The notes below the pieces were generated by a model, which saw nothing but the letters and a program-made list of their open reading frames with translations, ran no database searches and was not told where the DNA came from. The translations under genes and the position numbers were made by a program. From JBCCSZ01 sp039199225 (GTDB lineage: Bacteria; Bacteroidota; Bacteroidia; Chitinophagales; Saprospiraceae): DNA of 13,723 nucleotides. Numbering within the stretch: the stretch's first letter is position 1; every line of letters starts with the position of its first letter. The stretch lies in assembly GCA_039199225.1 (NCBI GenBank), contig JBCCSZ010000219.1:1-13723 (forward strand), given 5' to 3'. This document shows, one piece after another, positions 7,018-13,723 of this stretch.

Positions 7018-8664
7018 ATGTGCGATAATCACAATACGCCAAATAATTTAAAAAATACCTCCAAAAAGCGCCATGGCAGCTCTCTAAAAGATGGCAAAGC
7101 CCACCAGAAAGACCATCTGAATTGGAGCCGCCGCAACTTTCTGCGCCAAATGGGGGTCGCAGGCAGTATGTCGATGATGTTGGGTAGTTTTCCGGTGATG
7201 GCCAGCAGCTATTCGCCCTTGGCTTCTGCTTTGAGCAATGCGCCCGGCGATCGGGTACTGATCCTGATTCGTCTGAAAGGAGGCAACGACGGACTCAATA
7301 CCATCGTCCCGATGTACTCCTACGATCACTACAAATTTCTTCGTCCGACCATCGGCTTTGAGCGCAATGAAATTCGAATGCTGGATGATAAATTCGGTAT
7401 GCCAAAATATATGGACGACCTTTATCCGCTCTGGCAAGAAGGGAAAATGAAGGTCATCAACAGCGTCGGTTACGACCAGCAAAACCTCTCACACTTTCGC
7501 TCTTCCGACATTTGGAGCAGCGCCAGCGACCCGGACGTCTTCGACGCTTCTGGATGGATGGGCCGCTACATTGTCAATGAATTTCCAGATTTCGACATAT
7601 CCTCTCCACCCGAACCACCAGCCATACAGATCGGTAGTGTAGGAAGTAACCTGTTCAATAATCAAGACATCATCAACATGGCCATGGTGGTCAGCAACCC
7701 GGAGGAATTGGCAGAGCTGGCACAAAATGGCGAGTTGTACGATACGCTCAATATGCCAGATTGCTACTTTGGAGAGCAGTTGCGCTTTTTGCGCTCCACA
7801 ACCAACAATACCTTCAAATATGCCGATGTGATCGCAGAGGCTTACAAGGCTTCGACCAATGACGTGGCTTACGAAGGTCGGATGGGCTCGCAATTGGCAC
7901 TGATTGCCCGCATGATCAAAGGGGGCTTAAGCACGAAAGTATACATGGTCTCTTTGGATGGCTTCGATACCCATGCTGACCAACCAGACGCCCACCGCAA
8001 TTTGATGAGCGATATTTCAAAGGCCGTCAAGGATTTATACGACGATCTATCCATTGCTGGTCGCGACAAGGACGTACTCTGCATGACTTTTTCAGAATTT
8101 GGCCGGCGGATCGAGCAGAACGACTCTGCCGGAACCGACCACGGTGCTGCAGCCCCAGTACTACTTTTTGGCGAGGGCTTGGGCGACAATGGATTCTATG
8201 GCGACAACCCCAACCTCAACAATACCGATCGCGCCGGCAATCTCGTCCACAATGTCGATTTCCGAGAAATCTACGCAACTGTGCTCAACCATTGGCTGTG
8301 TGTAGACGACATCGCCGTGGATGGCATCATGGGGCAAAGCTTCAACCGCCTCGACTTTGGCTTGAGCTGCGTGACGACTTCGACGACCAGACCGCCCTTT
8401 GTGGCTATGAAGCACGAATTGCGCTATCAGCATGCGGGCCAGGCAACCATCCACTATCAACTGCCGAGGGACGCCCGCGTCAACATAACTGTTTTTGATA
8501 TGCTGGGGCGCCCAGTGGAGACATTGGTCAATGGCCGTCAGGTCGGTGGGCCGCATCAGGTTGTCTTCAACAGCCGTGATCACCGCATAATGAATGGCGT
8601 CTACGTCTACCGCATCCAGGCGGATGGCCAGCGGGTCAGCGGTCAGATGAGAATGATGAATTAA
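7018..8664 (+). CDS. DUF1501 family protein with Tat signal and T9SS sorting domain
   Basis: The 548-residue protein has three parts. The N terminus contains NWSRRNFLRQMG (twin arginines at 38-39) before a weakly hydrophobic stretch rich in Gly, Ser and Met, a twin-arginine translocation signal. The central DUF1501 domain (about 78-460) shows VLILIRLKGGNDGLNT, VGYDQQNLSHFRS, LDGFDTHADQ, FSEFGRR and TDHGAAAP; the conserved Asp, His and Glu residues are spaced as in the alkaline-phosphatase/sulfatase-like superfamily, so a metal-dependent hydrolase is possible but unproven. The last about 83 residues (from 466) form a T9SS type A sorting domain: ATIHYQLPRDARVNITVFD, LGRPVETLV, GGPHQVVFNS and NGVYVYRIQADG. 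The expected path is Tat to the periplasm, then T9SS to the surface or medium. The start is the first ATG; the long basic leader before the RR motif is typical. A strong terminator begins 5 bp after the stop. Confidence 0.95.
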   Translation: MCDNHNTPNNLKNTSKKRHGSSLKDGKAHQKDHLNWSRRNFLRQMGVAGSMSMMLGSFPVMASSYSPLASALSNAPGDRVLILIRLKGGNDGLNTIVPMYSYDHYKFLRPTIGFERNEIRMLDDKFGMPKYMDDLYPLWQEGKMKVINSVGYDQQNLSHFRSSDIWSSASDPDVFDASGWMGRYIVNEFPDFDISSPPEPPAIQIGSVGSNLFNNQDIINMAMVVSNPEELAELAQNGELYDTLNMPDCYFGEQLRFLRSTTNNTFKYADVIAEAYKASTNDVAYEGRMGSQLALIARMIKGGLSTKVYMVSLDGFDTHADQPDAHRNLMSDISKAVKDLYDDLSIAGRDKDVLCMTFSEFGRRIEQNDSAGTDHGAAAPVLLFGEGLGDNGFYGDNPNLNNTDRAGNLVHNVDFREIYATVLNHWLCVDDIAVDGIMGQSFNRLDFGLSCVTTSTTRPPFVAMKHELRYQHAGQATIHYQLPRDARVNITVFDMLGRPVETLVNGRQVGGPHQVVFNSRDHRIMNGVYVYRIQADGQRVSGQMRMMN

Positions 8665-8668
8665 TAGC

Positions 8669-8711
8669 TTGGCAATCGGCAGTACACCTACTGCCGATTG
8701 CCAATTGTTTT
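8669..8711 (+). terminator. strong Rho-independent terminator after the DUF1501 gene
   Basis: A perfect 16-bp stem (8669-8684 with 8689-8704) closes on a 4-nt loop CACC and is followed by TTGTTTT (8705-8711). It starts 5 bp after the DUF1501 stop and separates the DUF1800/DUF1501 unit from pgi. Confidence 0.9.
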
Positions 8712-8722
8712 CCCTACTTAAG

Positions 8723-8753
8723 TTGGCACTGGTAAATTTTATGCGTAATATTG
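8723..8753 (+). promoter_or_regulatory. possible promoter for pgi
   Basis: TTG (8723-8725), a 20-nt spacer and TAATATTG (8746-8753) resemble the Bacteroidota -33/-7 pair, with one mismatch in the fixed -7 bases and one extra spacer base. Transcription would begin near 8760, leaving a leader of about 100 nt. The site is placed sensibly, just after the upstream terminator, but the match is modest. Confidence 0.3.
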
Positions 8754-8760
8754 CTTTTGC

Positions 8761-8796
8761 ACCTACAGCCGCTTGGCTCTAACCGAACCTACAGCC
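8761..8796 (+). repeat. 10-bp direct repeat in the pgi leader
   Basis: ACCTACAGCC occurs at 8761-8770 and again at 8787-8796, 26 bp apart. If the candidate promoter at 8723-8753 is right, both copies lie in the untranslated leader. They could bind a regulator or be chance. An imperfect palindrome (CTTTT-ATT-AAAAG, 8826-8838) lies between them and the pgi start. Confidence 0.35.
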
Positions 8797-8859
8797 ATAT
8801 TTCGCTCTTATTTATCGTCTAGTGACTTTTATTAAAAGAGTCTGATAATCCTTTCTCCT

Positions 8860-10518
8860 ATGCCAACTCTACCAAAAATCAATCCCACGCAAACGACCGC
8901 CTGGCAGTCATTGCAAGCCCATTATGAAGCGATGAGCGATCGCCACATGCGCGATTTGTTTGCAAAAGACCCATTGCGATTCGAGCGTTTTTCCCTACAA
9001 TTCGAAGAGCAGTTGTTTTTGGACTACTCCAAGAACATCGTCACCGAAGAAACGATGGATCTATTGCTGCAACTGGCCGAAGAAACCCGTCTGCCGGAGT
9101 CGATTCAATTACTTTTCCAGGGGGCGCCCATTAACGAGACAGAAAACCGCGCTGTTTTTCACACGGCCGTCCGCAACCGCAGTGGCCGGGCAGCGATGGT
9201 AGGGGGCGAAGACGTCATGCCGGAGATCCTTCGGGTGCAGCAGCAGATGAAGACTTTCTCCGATCAAGTCATCAATGGCGATTGGAAGGGATATACAGGA
9301 AAGGCCATCACAGATGTTGTCAATATCGGTATTGGAGGTTCAGACTTGGGGCTGGTGATGGTGACGGAAGCTTTGAAGCCTTACTGGAAAGAAAATATTC
9401 AGACCCATTTTGTCTCCAATGTTGATGGTACCCATATTGCGGAGACTTTAAGGGGGCTGTCCCCGGAAACGACCTTGTTTATTATTGCATCCAAATCATT
9501 CACGACTCAGGAAACGATGACCAATGCTCGTTCGGCGCGTGACTGGTTTTTGGAGGCGGCCAAGGATGAAGCTTGGGTGAAGAGCCATTTTGTGGCTGTT
9601 TCTACCAACGAAGCTAAGGTTCGAGCCTTTGGGATTGATCCGGCCAATATGTTTGTTTTTGCCGATTGGGTCGGTGGGCGATTTTCACTTTCCTCGGCCA
9701 TCGGACTGGCGATTTGCTGTACCATTGGCTATGAGCGTTTTGAAGAATTATTGGATGGCTTGCACGCGATGGATGAGCATTTCCGGACAAGCGACTTGGA
9801 TAAAAATATTCCGGTGGTGCTAGGGCTGTTGGAGATTTGGTACAACAACTTTTTTGGTGCCTCCACCAAGGCCATTTTGCCTTATGATCAATATTTGCAT
9901 CGTTTTACAGCTCATTTTCAGCAGGTCGACATGGAGAGTAATGGAAAGTCTGTCGATCGCTCGGGCCAACGAGCTACTTATCAAACCGGCCCGATTTTAT
10001 GGGGAGAGCCTGGTACCAACGGCCAGCACGCCTTTTATCAACTCATCCATCAAGGTACCAAACTCATCCCCTGCGATTTTATCGCCACTGCTTTGACCCA
10101 TAATCCAATTGGTGATCACCATCCCAAGTTGCTGTCCAATTTCTTTGCGCAGACCGAAGCCCTAATGAAAGGCAAGACGCAAGAAGAGGCTGTTGCAGAA
10201 ATGGAGGCAGCCGGCGAAGCTGCAGATCGAATTGCCCACAAAGCCCCCTTCAAGGTTTTCGAGGGCAACAAACCCACCAACTCTATTTTGCTGAAAAAAC
10301 TGACGCCCTATTCTTTGGGGTTATTGGTGGCCATGTACGAACATAAAATCTTCGCGCAAGGGGCCATTTGGAACATTTTCAGCTTTGATCAATGGGGCGT
10401 CGAGCTGGGTAAGCAACTGGCCAAAAAGATACTTCCTGAGTTGGAAGGAGATGCGCCTGTTACTTCCCACGATGCATCAACCAACGGTTTGATCAATCAG
10501 TACAAGGAGTGGCGGTAG
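8860..10518 (+). CDS. pgi: glucose-6-phosphate isomerase
   Basis: The 552-residue enzyme interconverts glucose 6-phosphate and fructose 6-phosphate in cytosolic glycolysis and gluconeogenesis. It has both sugar-isomerase (SIS) domains and full family length. The phosphate-binding motifs are NIGIGGSDLG (155-164) and ASKSFTTQET (210-219). Signature 1 is DWVGGRFSLSSAIGL (269-283, with R274), and signature 2 lies around FDQWGVELGKQLAKK (509-523). By alignment to the mammalian enzyme, E383 (in WGEPGTNGQH) is the catalytic base, H414 (in ALTHNP) opens the ring, and K518 (in ELGK) is the conserved lysine. No key residue is missing. ATG 8860 follows an A/T-rich leader and begins a normal family N terminus. 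The gene has its own transcription unit, isolated upstream by a terminator; its stop is only 6 bp from the stop of the convergent DUF4097-type gene. Confidence 0.98.
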   Translation: MPTLPKINPTQTTAWQSLQAHYEAMSDRHMRDLFAKDPLRFERFSLQFEEQLFLDYSKNIVTEETMDLLLQLAEETRLPESIQLLFQGAPINETENRAVFHTAVRNRSGRAAMVGGEDVMPEILRVQQQMKTFSDQVINGDWKGYTGKAITDVVNIGIGGSDLGLVMVTEALKPYWKENIQTHFVSNVDGTHIAETLRGLSPETTLFIIASKSFTTQETMTNARSARDWFLEAAKDEAWVKSHFVAVSTNEAKVRAFGIDPANMFVFADWVGGRFSLSSAIGLAICCTIGYERFEELLDGLHAMDEHFRTSDLDKNIPVVLGLLEIWYNNFFGASTKAILPYDQYLHRFTAHFQQVDMESNGKSVDRSGQRATYQTGPILWGEPGTNGQHAFYQLIHQGTKLIPCDFIATALTHNPIGDHHPKLLSNFFAQTEALMKGKTQEEAVAEMEAAGEAADRIAHKAPFKVFEGNKPTNSILLKKLTPYSLGLLVAMYEHKIFAQGAIWNIFSFDQWGVELGKQLAKKILPELEGDAPVTSHDASTNGLINQYKEWR

Positions 10519-10524
10519 CGATCT

Positions 10525-11325
10525 TTATTTGCTCTTTTGTACTAAAATATCTCCGTTATATGTCTTGGCGACGATCTCGGCACTGCCCGAGCCAACTGTC
10601 CCATGGGTCCATTTTTCGATGCTGACTTTGAAAACGCCGGAATGTGCATCTTTTTTACTTTCTCTATTGGCTTTTTTGTTCAGCTTGATGTCGTAATCTG
10701 AATAAATATCACCAGCATCGGAGCGCATTTTTAATTTGGCCGATAGGTTGGTCGGAAATTTCAAGTCTATGTCGCCATTGTAGGTCGAAAAAGCCATGGA
10801 GGCATCGGTTGTGATGGTATTGAAATGTACTCTGATATCGCCATTGTAAGTGGAAGCGACCAAGGAGCCAGAGATGTTTTCTGCTTCGATCTGTCCATTA
10901 TAGCTCTCCAATTCGAGTTCCCCCTTGACATTTTCTACCGCCAAGTCTCCGTCGTTGTAGCTTTCAATCTTCAGGTCAAAATCCATTGGAATTTCAACAT
11001 AGATTTCGACGCCTTTATTCCAGGAGTCGGAGTCGACAGAAACGATGTTGTCTTTTTCTGTGATGCTGAGGTTGAGACCTCCGGAAGCAATCTTCTTCAA
11101 ACCGTTTCTCGTTTCATTCATTTCGTCGTCCTCGCTCAGGGAGTTGTAGCGTACCAATACATCTTGGCGTGCGGTTCCTTTGATCTTAATGGGACCTTTT
11201 TTGATGTCGACGATCAGTAAGCCTCTCTTACCTGGTTGAGATAGGGGTACGTCGATGGATTCACCTTTTTGGGCCGATAGATTGAGTCCTAGCAGTAGCA
11301 AGCAAAATAAGAACATTGATTTCAT
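10525..11325 (-). CDS. secreted DUF4097-type beta-repeat protein, distal copy
   Basis: The 266-residue protein has a signal peptide (MKSMFLFCLLLLGLNLSAQ, cleavage near 18/19). The mature part is a repeating beta-strand solenoid of the DUF4097 kind, with turns marked by SYNDGDL (121-127), SYNGQI (141-146), TYNGDIR (159-165), TYNGDID (181-187) and TYNGDIL (255-261). The family's role is not established. It has no T9SS sorting domain and no lipobox, so it should be periplasmic or loosely attached. It is the last gene of the minus-strand operon, 41 bp after its paralogue, and shares the C-terminal pattern T-[YF]-N-G-D-[IV] with it. Because it is transcribed with an ECF sigma and a membrane regulator, it may sense or respond to envelope state; that is inference. 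A second in-frame ATG sits three codons in. Confidence 0.88.
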   Translation of the reverse strand: MKSMFLFCLLLLGLNLSAQKGESIDVPLSQPGKRGLLIVDIKKGPIKIKGTARQDVLVRYNSLSEDDEMNETRNGLKKIASGGLNLSITEKDNIVSVDSDSWNKGVEIYVEIPMDFDLKIESYNDGDLAVENVKGELELESYNGQIEAENISGSLVASTYNGDIRVHFNTITTDASMAFSTYNGDIDLKFPTNLSAKLKMRSDAGDIYSDYDIKLNKKANRESKKDAHSGVFKVSIEKWTHGTVGSGSAEIVAKTYNGDILVQKSK

Positions 11326-11366
11326 TATAACATGGTTTTGATTTGTTAAAAATTTATGGTTTTGAT

Positions 11367-12236
11367 TTACAGTTCTCGAAGGTATACATCGCCGTTGAAA
11401 GTTTCAAAGTCGAGTAGGGTTTGCCCATTGCGAATATTCAGTAGAGCATCCCTTTCTATTTTGTAAGTAGTGCCGTTGTTATTGTCCAACTTTTTGAGTT
11501 GTTTGGGCAGCTGTTCAATGTCTTCTACGTTGGTGAAAAGTTCGCCGTTAAAGGATTTAAAAGCCAGTACGGCAGATAGTCCTTTGGGGTAGTAGGCATT
11601 GATGTCGCCGTTGAGGGCGTAGTATCGGGAGTCTGCTCTGGGCGTATTGGTGTAGCGCACATCGAGCGATCCGTTGATGGTGGAGGCTCTGGTTTTGCCT
11701 GCAATATCGTCTAGTCGAATGCTGCCATTGATGTTTTCTACATTGATTTCTCCTTGTGTATTTTTGACCTTGACATTCCCGTTGTTGATCGTGGCCAGCC
11801 ACAAGGTGATTTCTTTGGGAACTTTAACTTTAAAATTGAATTGGTAATCGTCGTCGTGTTGGCAATAGCTGTTACTGGTGCCGCTGTAGTATTTCCAGAT
11901 GCCTTTGCCGCTCCAGTCACCTTTTTCGCTGTTGCACTTGATCTCGAAATAAGCAATGATGGTATCGCCTTCTTCCCGAAAATTGAGCTGAATCCTCTTC
12001 ATGGCTGCTTTCAGCTTTTTCTCGGATTTGGCCTGGAATCTTTTTTCGATGTCCATTTGGATGGATGAACCTTCATAGCCTTCTACATCAACATGTCCAT
12101 TGACATTGGCAATGACCAGTACTTTGTCCTGTGGATTTTGAATGTTCCATTTCTTTTGGATGAGCTCTTTATGCGATTGGCCAAAGGCAAACGTTGTGCA
12201 TAGGCAAAGCAGAGCTGTGCTGAATAACTTATTCAT
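11367..12236 (-). CDS. secreted DUF4097-type beta-repeat protein, proximal copy
   Basis: The 289-residue protein begins with a signal peptide (MNKLFSTALLCLCTTFAFG, cleavage near 19/20). The mature chain alternates short beta strands with Asn-Gly turns at about residues 46, 152, 170, 188, 209, 230 and 281, as in DUF4097 proteins. Between the first strands and the main repeat array is a more charged section (about 60-140) with two cysteines (C101 and C125) that might form a disulphide. It is a diverged paralogue of the next gene, sharing the fold and the terminal TFNGDV motif but little else by eye. It starts 84 bp after the HEAT-repeat membrane gene; that gap holds a small hairpin but no convincing promoter, so it is probably read as part of the sigma operon. 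Cellular function is unknown. Confidence 0.88.
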   Translation of the reverse strand: MNKLFSTALLCLCTTFAFGQSHKELIQKKWNIQNPQDKVLVIANVNGHVDVEGYEGSSIQMDIEKRFQAKSEKKLKAAMKRIQLNFREEGDTIIAYFEIKCNSEKGDWSGKGIWKYYSGTSNSYCQHDDDYQFNFKVKVPKEITLWLATINNGNVKVKNTQGEINVENINGSIRLDDIAGKTRASTINGSLDVRYTNTPRADSRYYALNGDINAYYPKGLSAVLAFKSFNGELFTNVEDIEQLPKQLKKLDNNNGTTYKIERDALLNIRNGQTLLDFETFNGDVYLREL

Positions 12237-12276
12237 TCGATAAGATTTTTTAGTGGATAAATTTTCAGCCTATTTT

Positions 12277-12297
12277 GCAGTGGGTACCACTTTCTGC
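12277..12297 (-). other. small hairpin in the 84-bp gap before the DUF4097-type genes
   Basis: AGTGG and CCACT (12279-12283 and 12287-12291) pair around GTA, and GCAG (12277-12280) can instead pair with CTGC (12294-12297). No T-run follows on the minus strand. It could mark an RNA processing point that sets different levels of the regulatory and secreted products, or be incidental. Confidence 0.25.
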
Positions 12298-12320
12298 TTT
12301 GGGCTGCAAGTGTGCGATTT

Positions 12321-13097
12321 TCAAAGTAATACTTCGATACTTCCTTTTAAGCGTTGTCGGATTTCTTCTGGTAGTTTCTCTGTTTGTAAAATTTCCTGTA
12401 GAGGTTCAATACTTCGTTTTTCTTGCAGGGCCACCATGATTTCTGCCAGGCTCATCAAAACAAGTGGCGACTGTTGGTCCTTGATGGATCGAACCAATTC
12501 TATGCGAATGGGGGCCAGGTGTGCAAAGGGCGTCAAGGCATCCAGGGCCGCCAATCGTACGTTGACATTTTCGTCGTTGCGCAGGGTTTGAATCAGTGCA
12601 TTGGTCACTTTTTCGCTCGTTTGGTCTAAGTCTTTACTCAGGCTAACGGCTTTGAGGCGTTCACTGGAAGACTTTTTTTCGAGCATGTTTAGCATCATCA
12701 GTTCCTTCATGGCGATGATCTCCTGCTGCATGCTGTCCAATTGCTCTTCCGAGGAGGTCGCCGGCTTGAGCAGCCAGCCGATGAGCAATCCGATGAAGAG
12801 CAGCCCCACACCTATGAGCCAAAAATAGGTTGGTACGGCGGCCATTGGCCTTGTGGAGCCATCAGCAGGTGCCTGGGACACTTGGCCGGCTTTCCATACT
12901 TCGGGGGACATTTCCGGAGCCACATCGGGCGCCTCCGCCAGAAAATCAAGCTGGTCGTGGATTTCTTGCAAAGGAGTCAATGCCTCCAATGGTATATCTC
13001 CTGACTCGATGAGGTCCTCCAGTTGCTTCTCTTCTTCCGGACTGATGTTGGCTTGCAAAAAGCGATCGATCAGTTTCTGCTTTTCAATGGGATCCAT
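12321..13097 (-). CDS. membrane protein with C-terminal HEAT-like repeats, candidate anti-sigma factor
   Basis: The 258-residue protein has a cytoplasmic N-terminal part (1-88) that starts with helices EKQKLIDRFLQANISPEEEKQ and an acidic, proline-rich linker. One membrane helix covers about 90-111 (YFWLIGVGLLFIGLLIGWLL). A likely coiled coil rich in Glu, Gln and Met follows (113-140), then helical pairs resembling HEAT repeats (about 163-258: TNALIQTLRNDENVNVRLAAL, VRSIKDQQSPLVLMSLAEIMV, PLQEILQTEKLPEEIRQRL). It starts only 2 bp after the stop of an ECF sigma gene, so tight co-translation and a sigma-binding role are likely. No zinc-finger ZAS motif (HxxxCxxC) is present, so any anti-sigma activity would use another binding mode. 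With a short cytoplasmic arm inside, the HEAT part should be periplasmic and could act as the sensor. ATG 13097 is the natural start. Confidence 0.8.
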   Translation of the reverse strand: MDPIEKQKLIDRFLQANISPEEEKQLEDLIESGDIPLEALTPLQEIHDQLDFLAEAPDVAPEMSPEVWKAGQVSQAPADGSTRPMAAVPTYFWLIGVGLLFIGLLIGWLLKPATSSEEQLDSMQQEIIAMKELMMLNMLEKKSSSERLKAVSLSKDLDQTSEKVTNALIQTLRNDENVNVRLAALDALTPFAHLAPIRIELVRSIKDQQSPLVLMSLAEIMVALQEKRSIEPLQEILQTEKLPEEIRQRLKGSIEVLL

Positions 13098-13099
13098 AT

Positions 13100-13672
13100 C
13101 TATCGATTTTCCATTTTTAAATAAATTTCCCTCAGCGATTTGAGGGCTCTATACACCTTTACCTTCACAGCACCTTCCGAGCACTGAAGGATTTCGCCGA
13201 TGTCGGCATAGCGCATGCCTTGTAATTTGCTCAATACCAAAATTTCTCTCTGCGAACGACTGAGCTGCGCCAGGGCGGTATACAATTGTTCGTGTGATTC
13301 TTGCCGCATCATCTCATGGTCGGCTCTTTGGCTTTCTGCCGGTAGCTGTGCGAGGACTGCAAGGCTTTCTTTGGGTCGATTGGACTTCTTCAGAAAGTGA
13401 TCCTTACTGACATTTTTCGCGATGTGAAATAGCCAATTTCGAAAATTGCTGTTCACTTGAAATTGCCGATTGTACTTCATAACCCGTATGAAAACCATCT
13501 GCAAAAGGTCCTGCGCAAGGTCTCGATCCCGATGGATGCCATACAGATAAGCGTACACGATTTGCTTGTAACGTTGATACAATTCTGCAATTTGGTTCAG
13601 ATCGCCCGCTTGGACATTGCAGATAATTTCATTATCTGTTAGTTGTTGCAATATTTTAGTTTTAGTAGGCAT
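13100..13672 (-). CDS. ECF RNA polymerase sigma factor, first gene of the HEAT/DUF4097 operon
   Basis: This 190-residue sigma-70 family factor of the ECF class has region 2 at about 30-96 (LYQRYKQIVYAYLYGI, DLAQDLLQMVFIRVMKY, FRNWLFHIAKNVSKDHF) and region 4 at about 133-185 (ALAQLSRSQREILVLSKL, helix-turn-helix RYADIGEILQCSEGAVKVKVYRA). It differs clearly from the FecI-type factor at 981-1493 and has no FecR or receptor beside it. ATG at 13672 is chosen; the frame stays open to TTG at the window edge (13723), but the extra 17 residues are hydrophobic and unlike a sigma N terminus. A -7-like TAACTTTA (13719-13712, minus strand) would start transcription near 13705, supporting the ATG, though its -33 partner lies outside the window. 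The target promoters, probably including its own operon, cannot be determined here. Confidence 0.93.
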   Translation of the reverse strand: MPTKTKILQQLTDNEIICNVQAGDLNQIAELYQRYKQIVYAYLYGIHRDRDLAQDLLQMVFIRVMKYNRQFQVNSNFRNWLFHIAKNVSKDHFLKKSNRPKESLAVLAQLPAESQRADHEMMRQESHEQLYTALAQLSRSQREILVLSKLQGMRYADIGEILQCSEGAVKVKVYRALKSLREIYLKMENR

Positions 13673-13723
13673 TCTATAGGGACAACTGGGCCACTGTAAA
13701 AAGGTTACAAATAAAGTTAGCAA

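Noticed and set aside
11754..12068. 104-codon plus-strand frame opposite the DUF4097-type gene
   Set aside because: It is a hydrophobic-looking antisense shadow produced by the repeated beta-strand codons; the minus-strand product has a signal peptide and family motifs.

Overview
The window looks like a chromosomal segment from a Bacteroidota member, probably Saprospiria (Lewinella-like). This placement is inferred from gene content, not from any search. The signs are a FecI/FecR pair whose FecR ends in a DUF4974-type domain, a large TonB-dependent receptor with STN and CarboxypepD_reg-like domains, a type IX secretion (T9SS) C-terminal sorting domain, -33/-7 promoter-like sites of the TTTG-N19-TAnnTTTG kind, and no Shine-Dalgarno sequences at the starts. 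No tRNA, rRNA, CRISPR array, complete insertion sequence or phage gene was seen.

Left edge (1-860): the 3' end of a repeat-rich FG-GAP/VCBS protein, with two almost identical 58-residue repeats and a broken third, runs toward a UPF0102/YraN nuclease-fold gene on the minus strand. A long imperfect inverted repeat fills the gap between these convergent genes.

Cell-surface signalling locus (about 915-5217, plus strand): a FecI-type ECF sigma factor, a FecR-type membrane anti-sigma regulator and an 892-residue TonB-dependent transducer. The expected flow is ligand binding at the receptor, contact from the periplasmic STN domain to FecR, then release or activation of the sigma factor. No SusD-like gene follows, so the substrate cannot be read from context.

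Export pair (5477-8664, plus strand): DUF1800 and DUF1501 proteins, a widespread gene pair of unknown biochemical role. The DUF1501 protein has a twin-arginine motif at its N terminus and a T9SS type A sorting domain at its C terminus. The DUF1800 protein has no visible export signal. A 17-bp perfect palindrome lies before the pair and a strong intrinsic terminator ends it.

Right side: pgi (glucose-6-phosphate isomerase, plus strand) stands alone and meets a minus-strand operon tail to tail with only 6 bp between. That operon reads, in transcription order, ECF sigma factor, membrane protein with C-terminal HEAT-like repeats (candidate anti-sigma factor), and two secreted DUF4097-type beta-repeat proteins. 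It is the most interesting candidate for a poorly described envelope-signalling system here: a sigma/anti-sigma switch whose sensor carries helical repeats, and whose co-transcribed products are exported repeat proteins.
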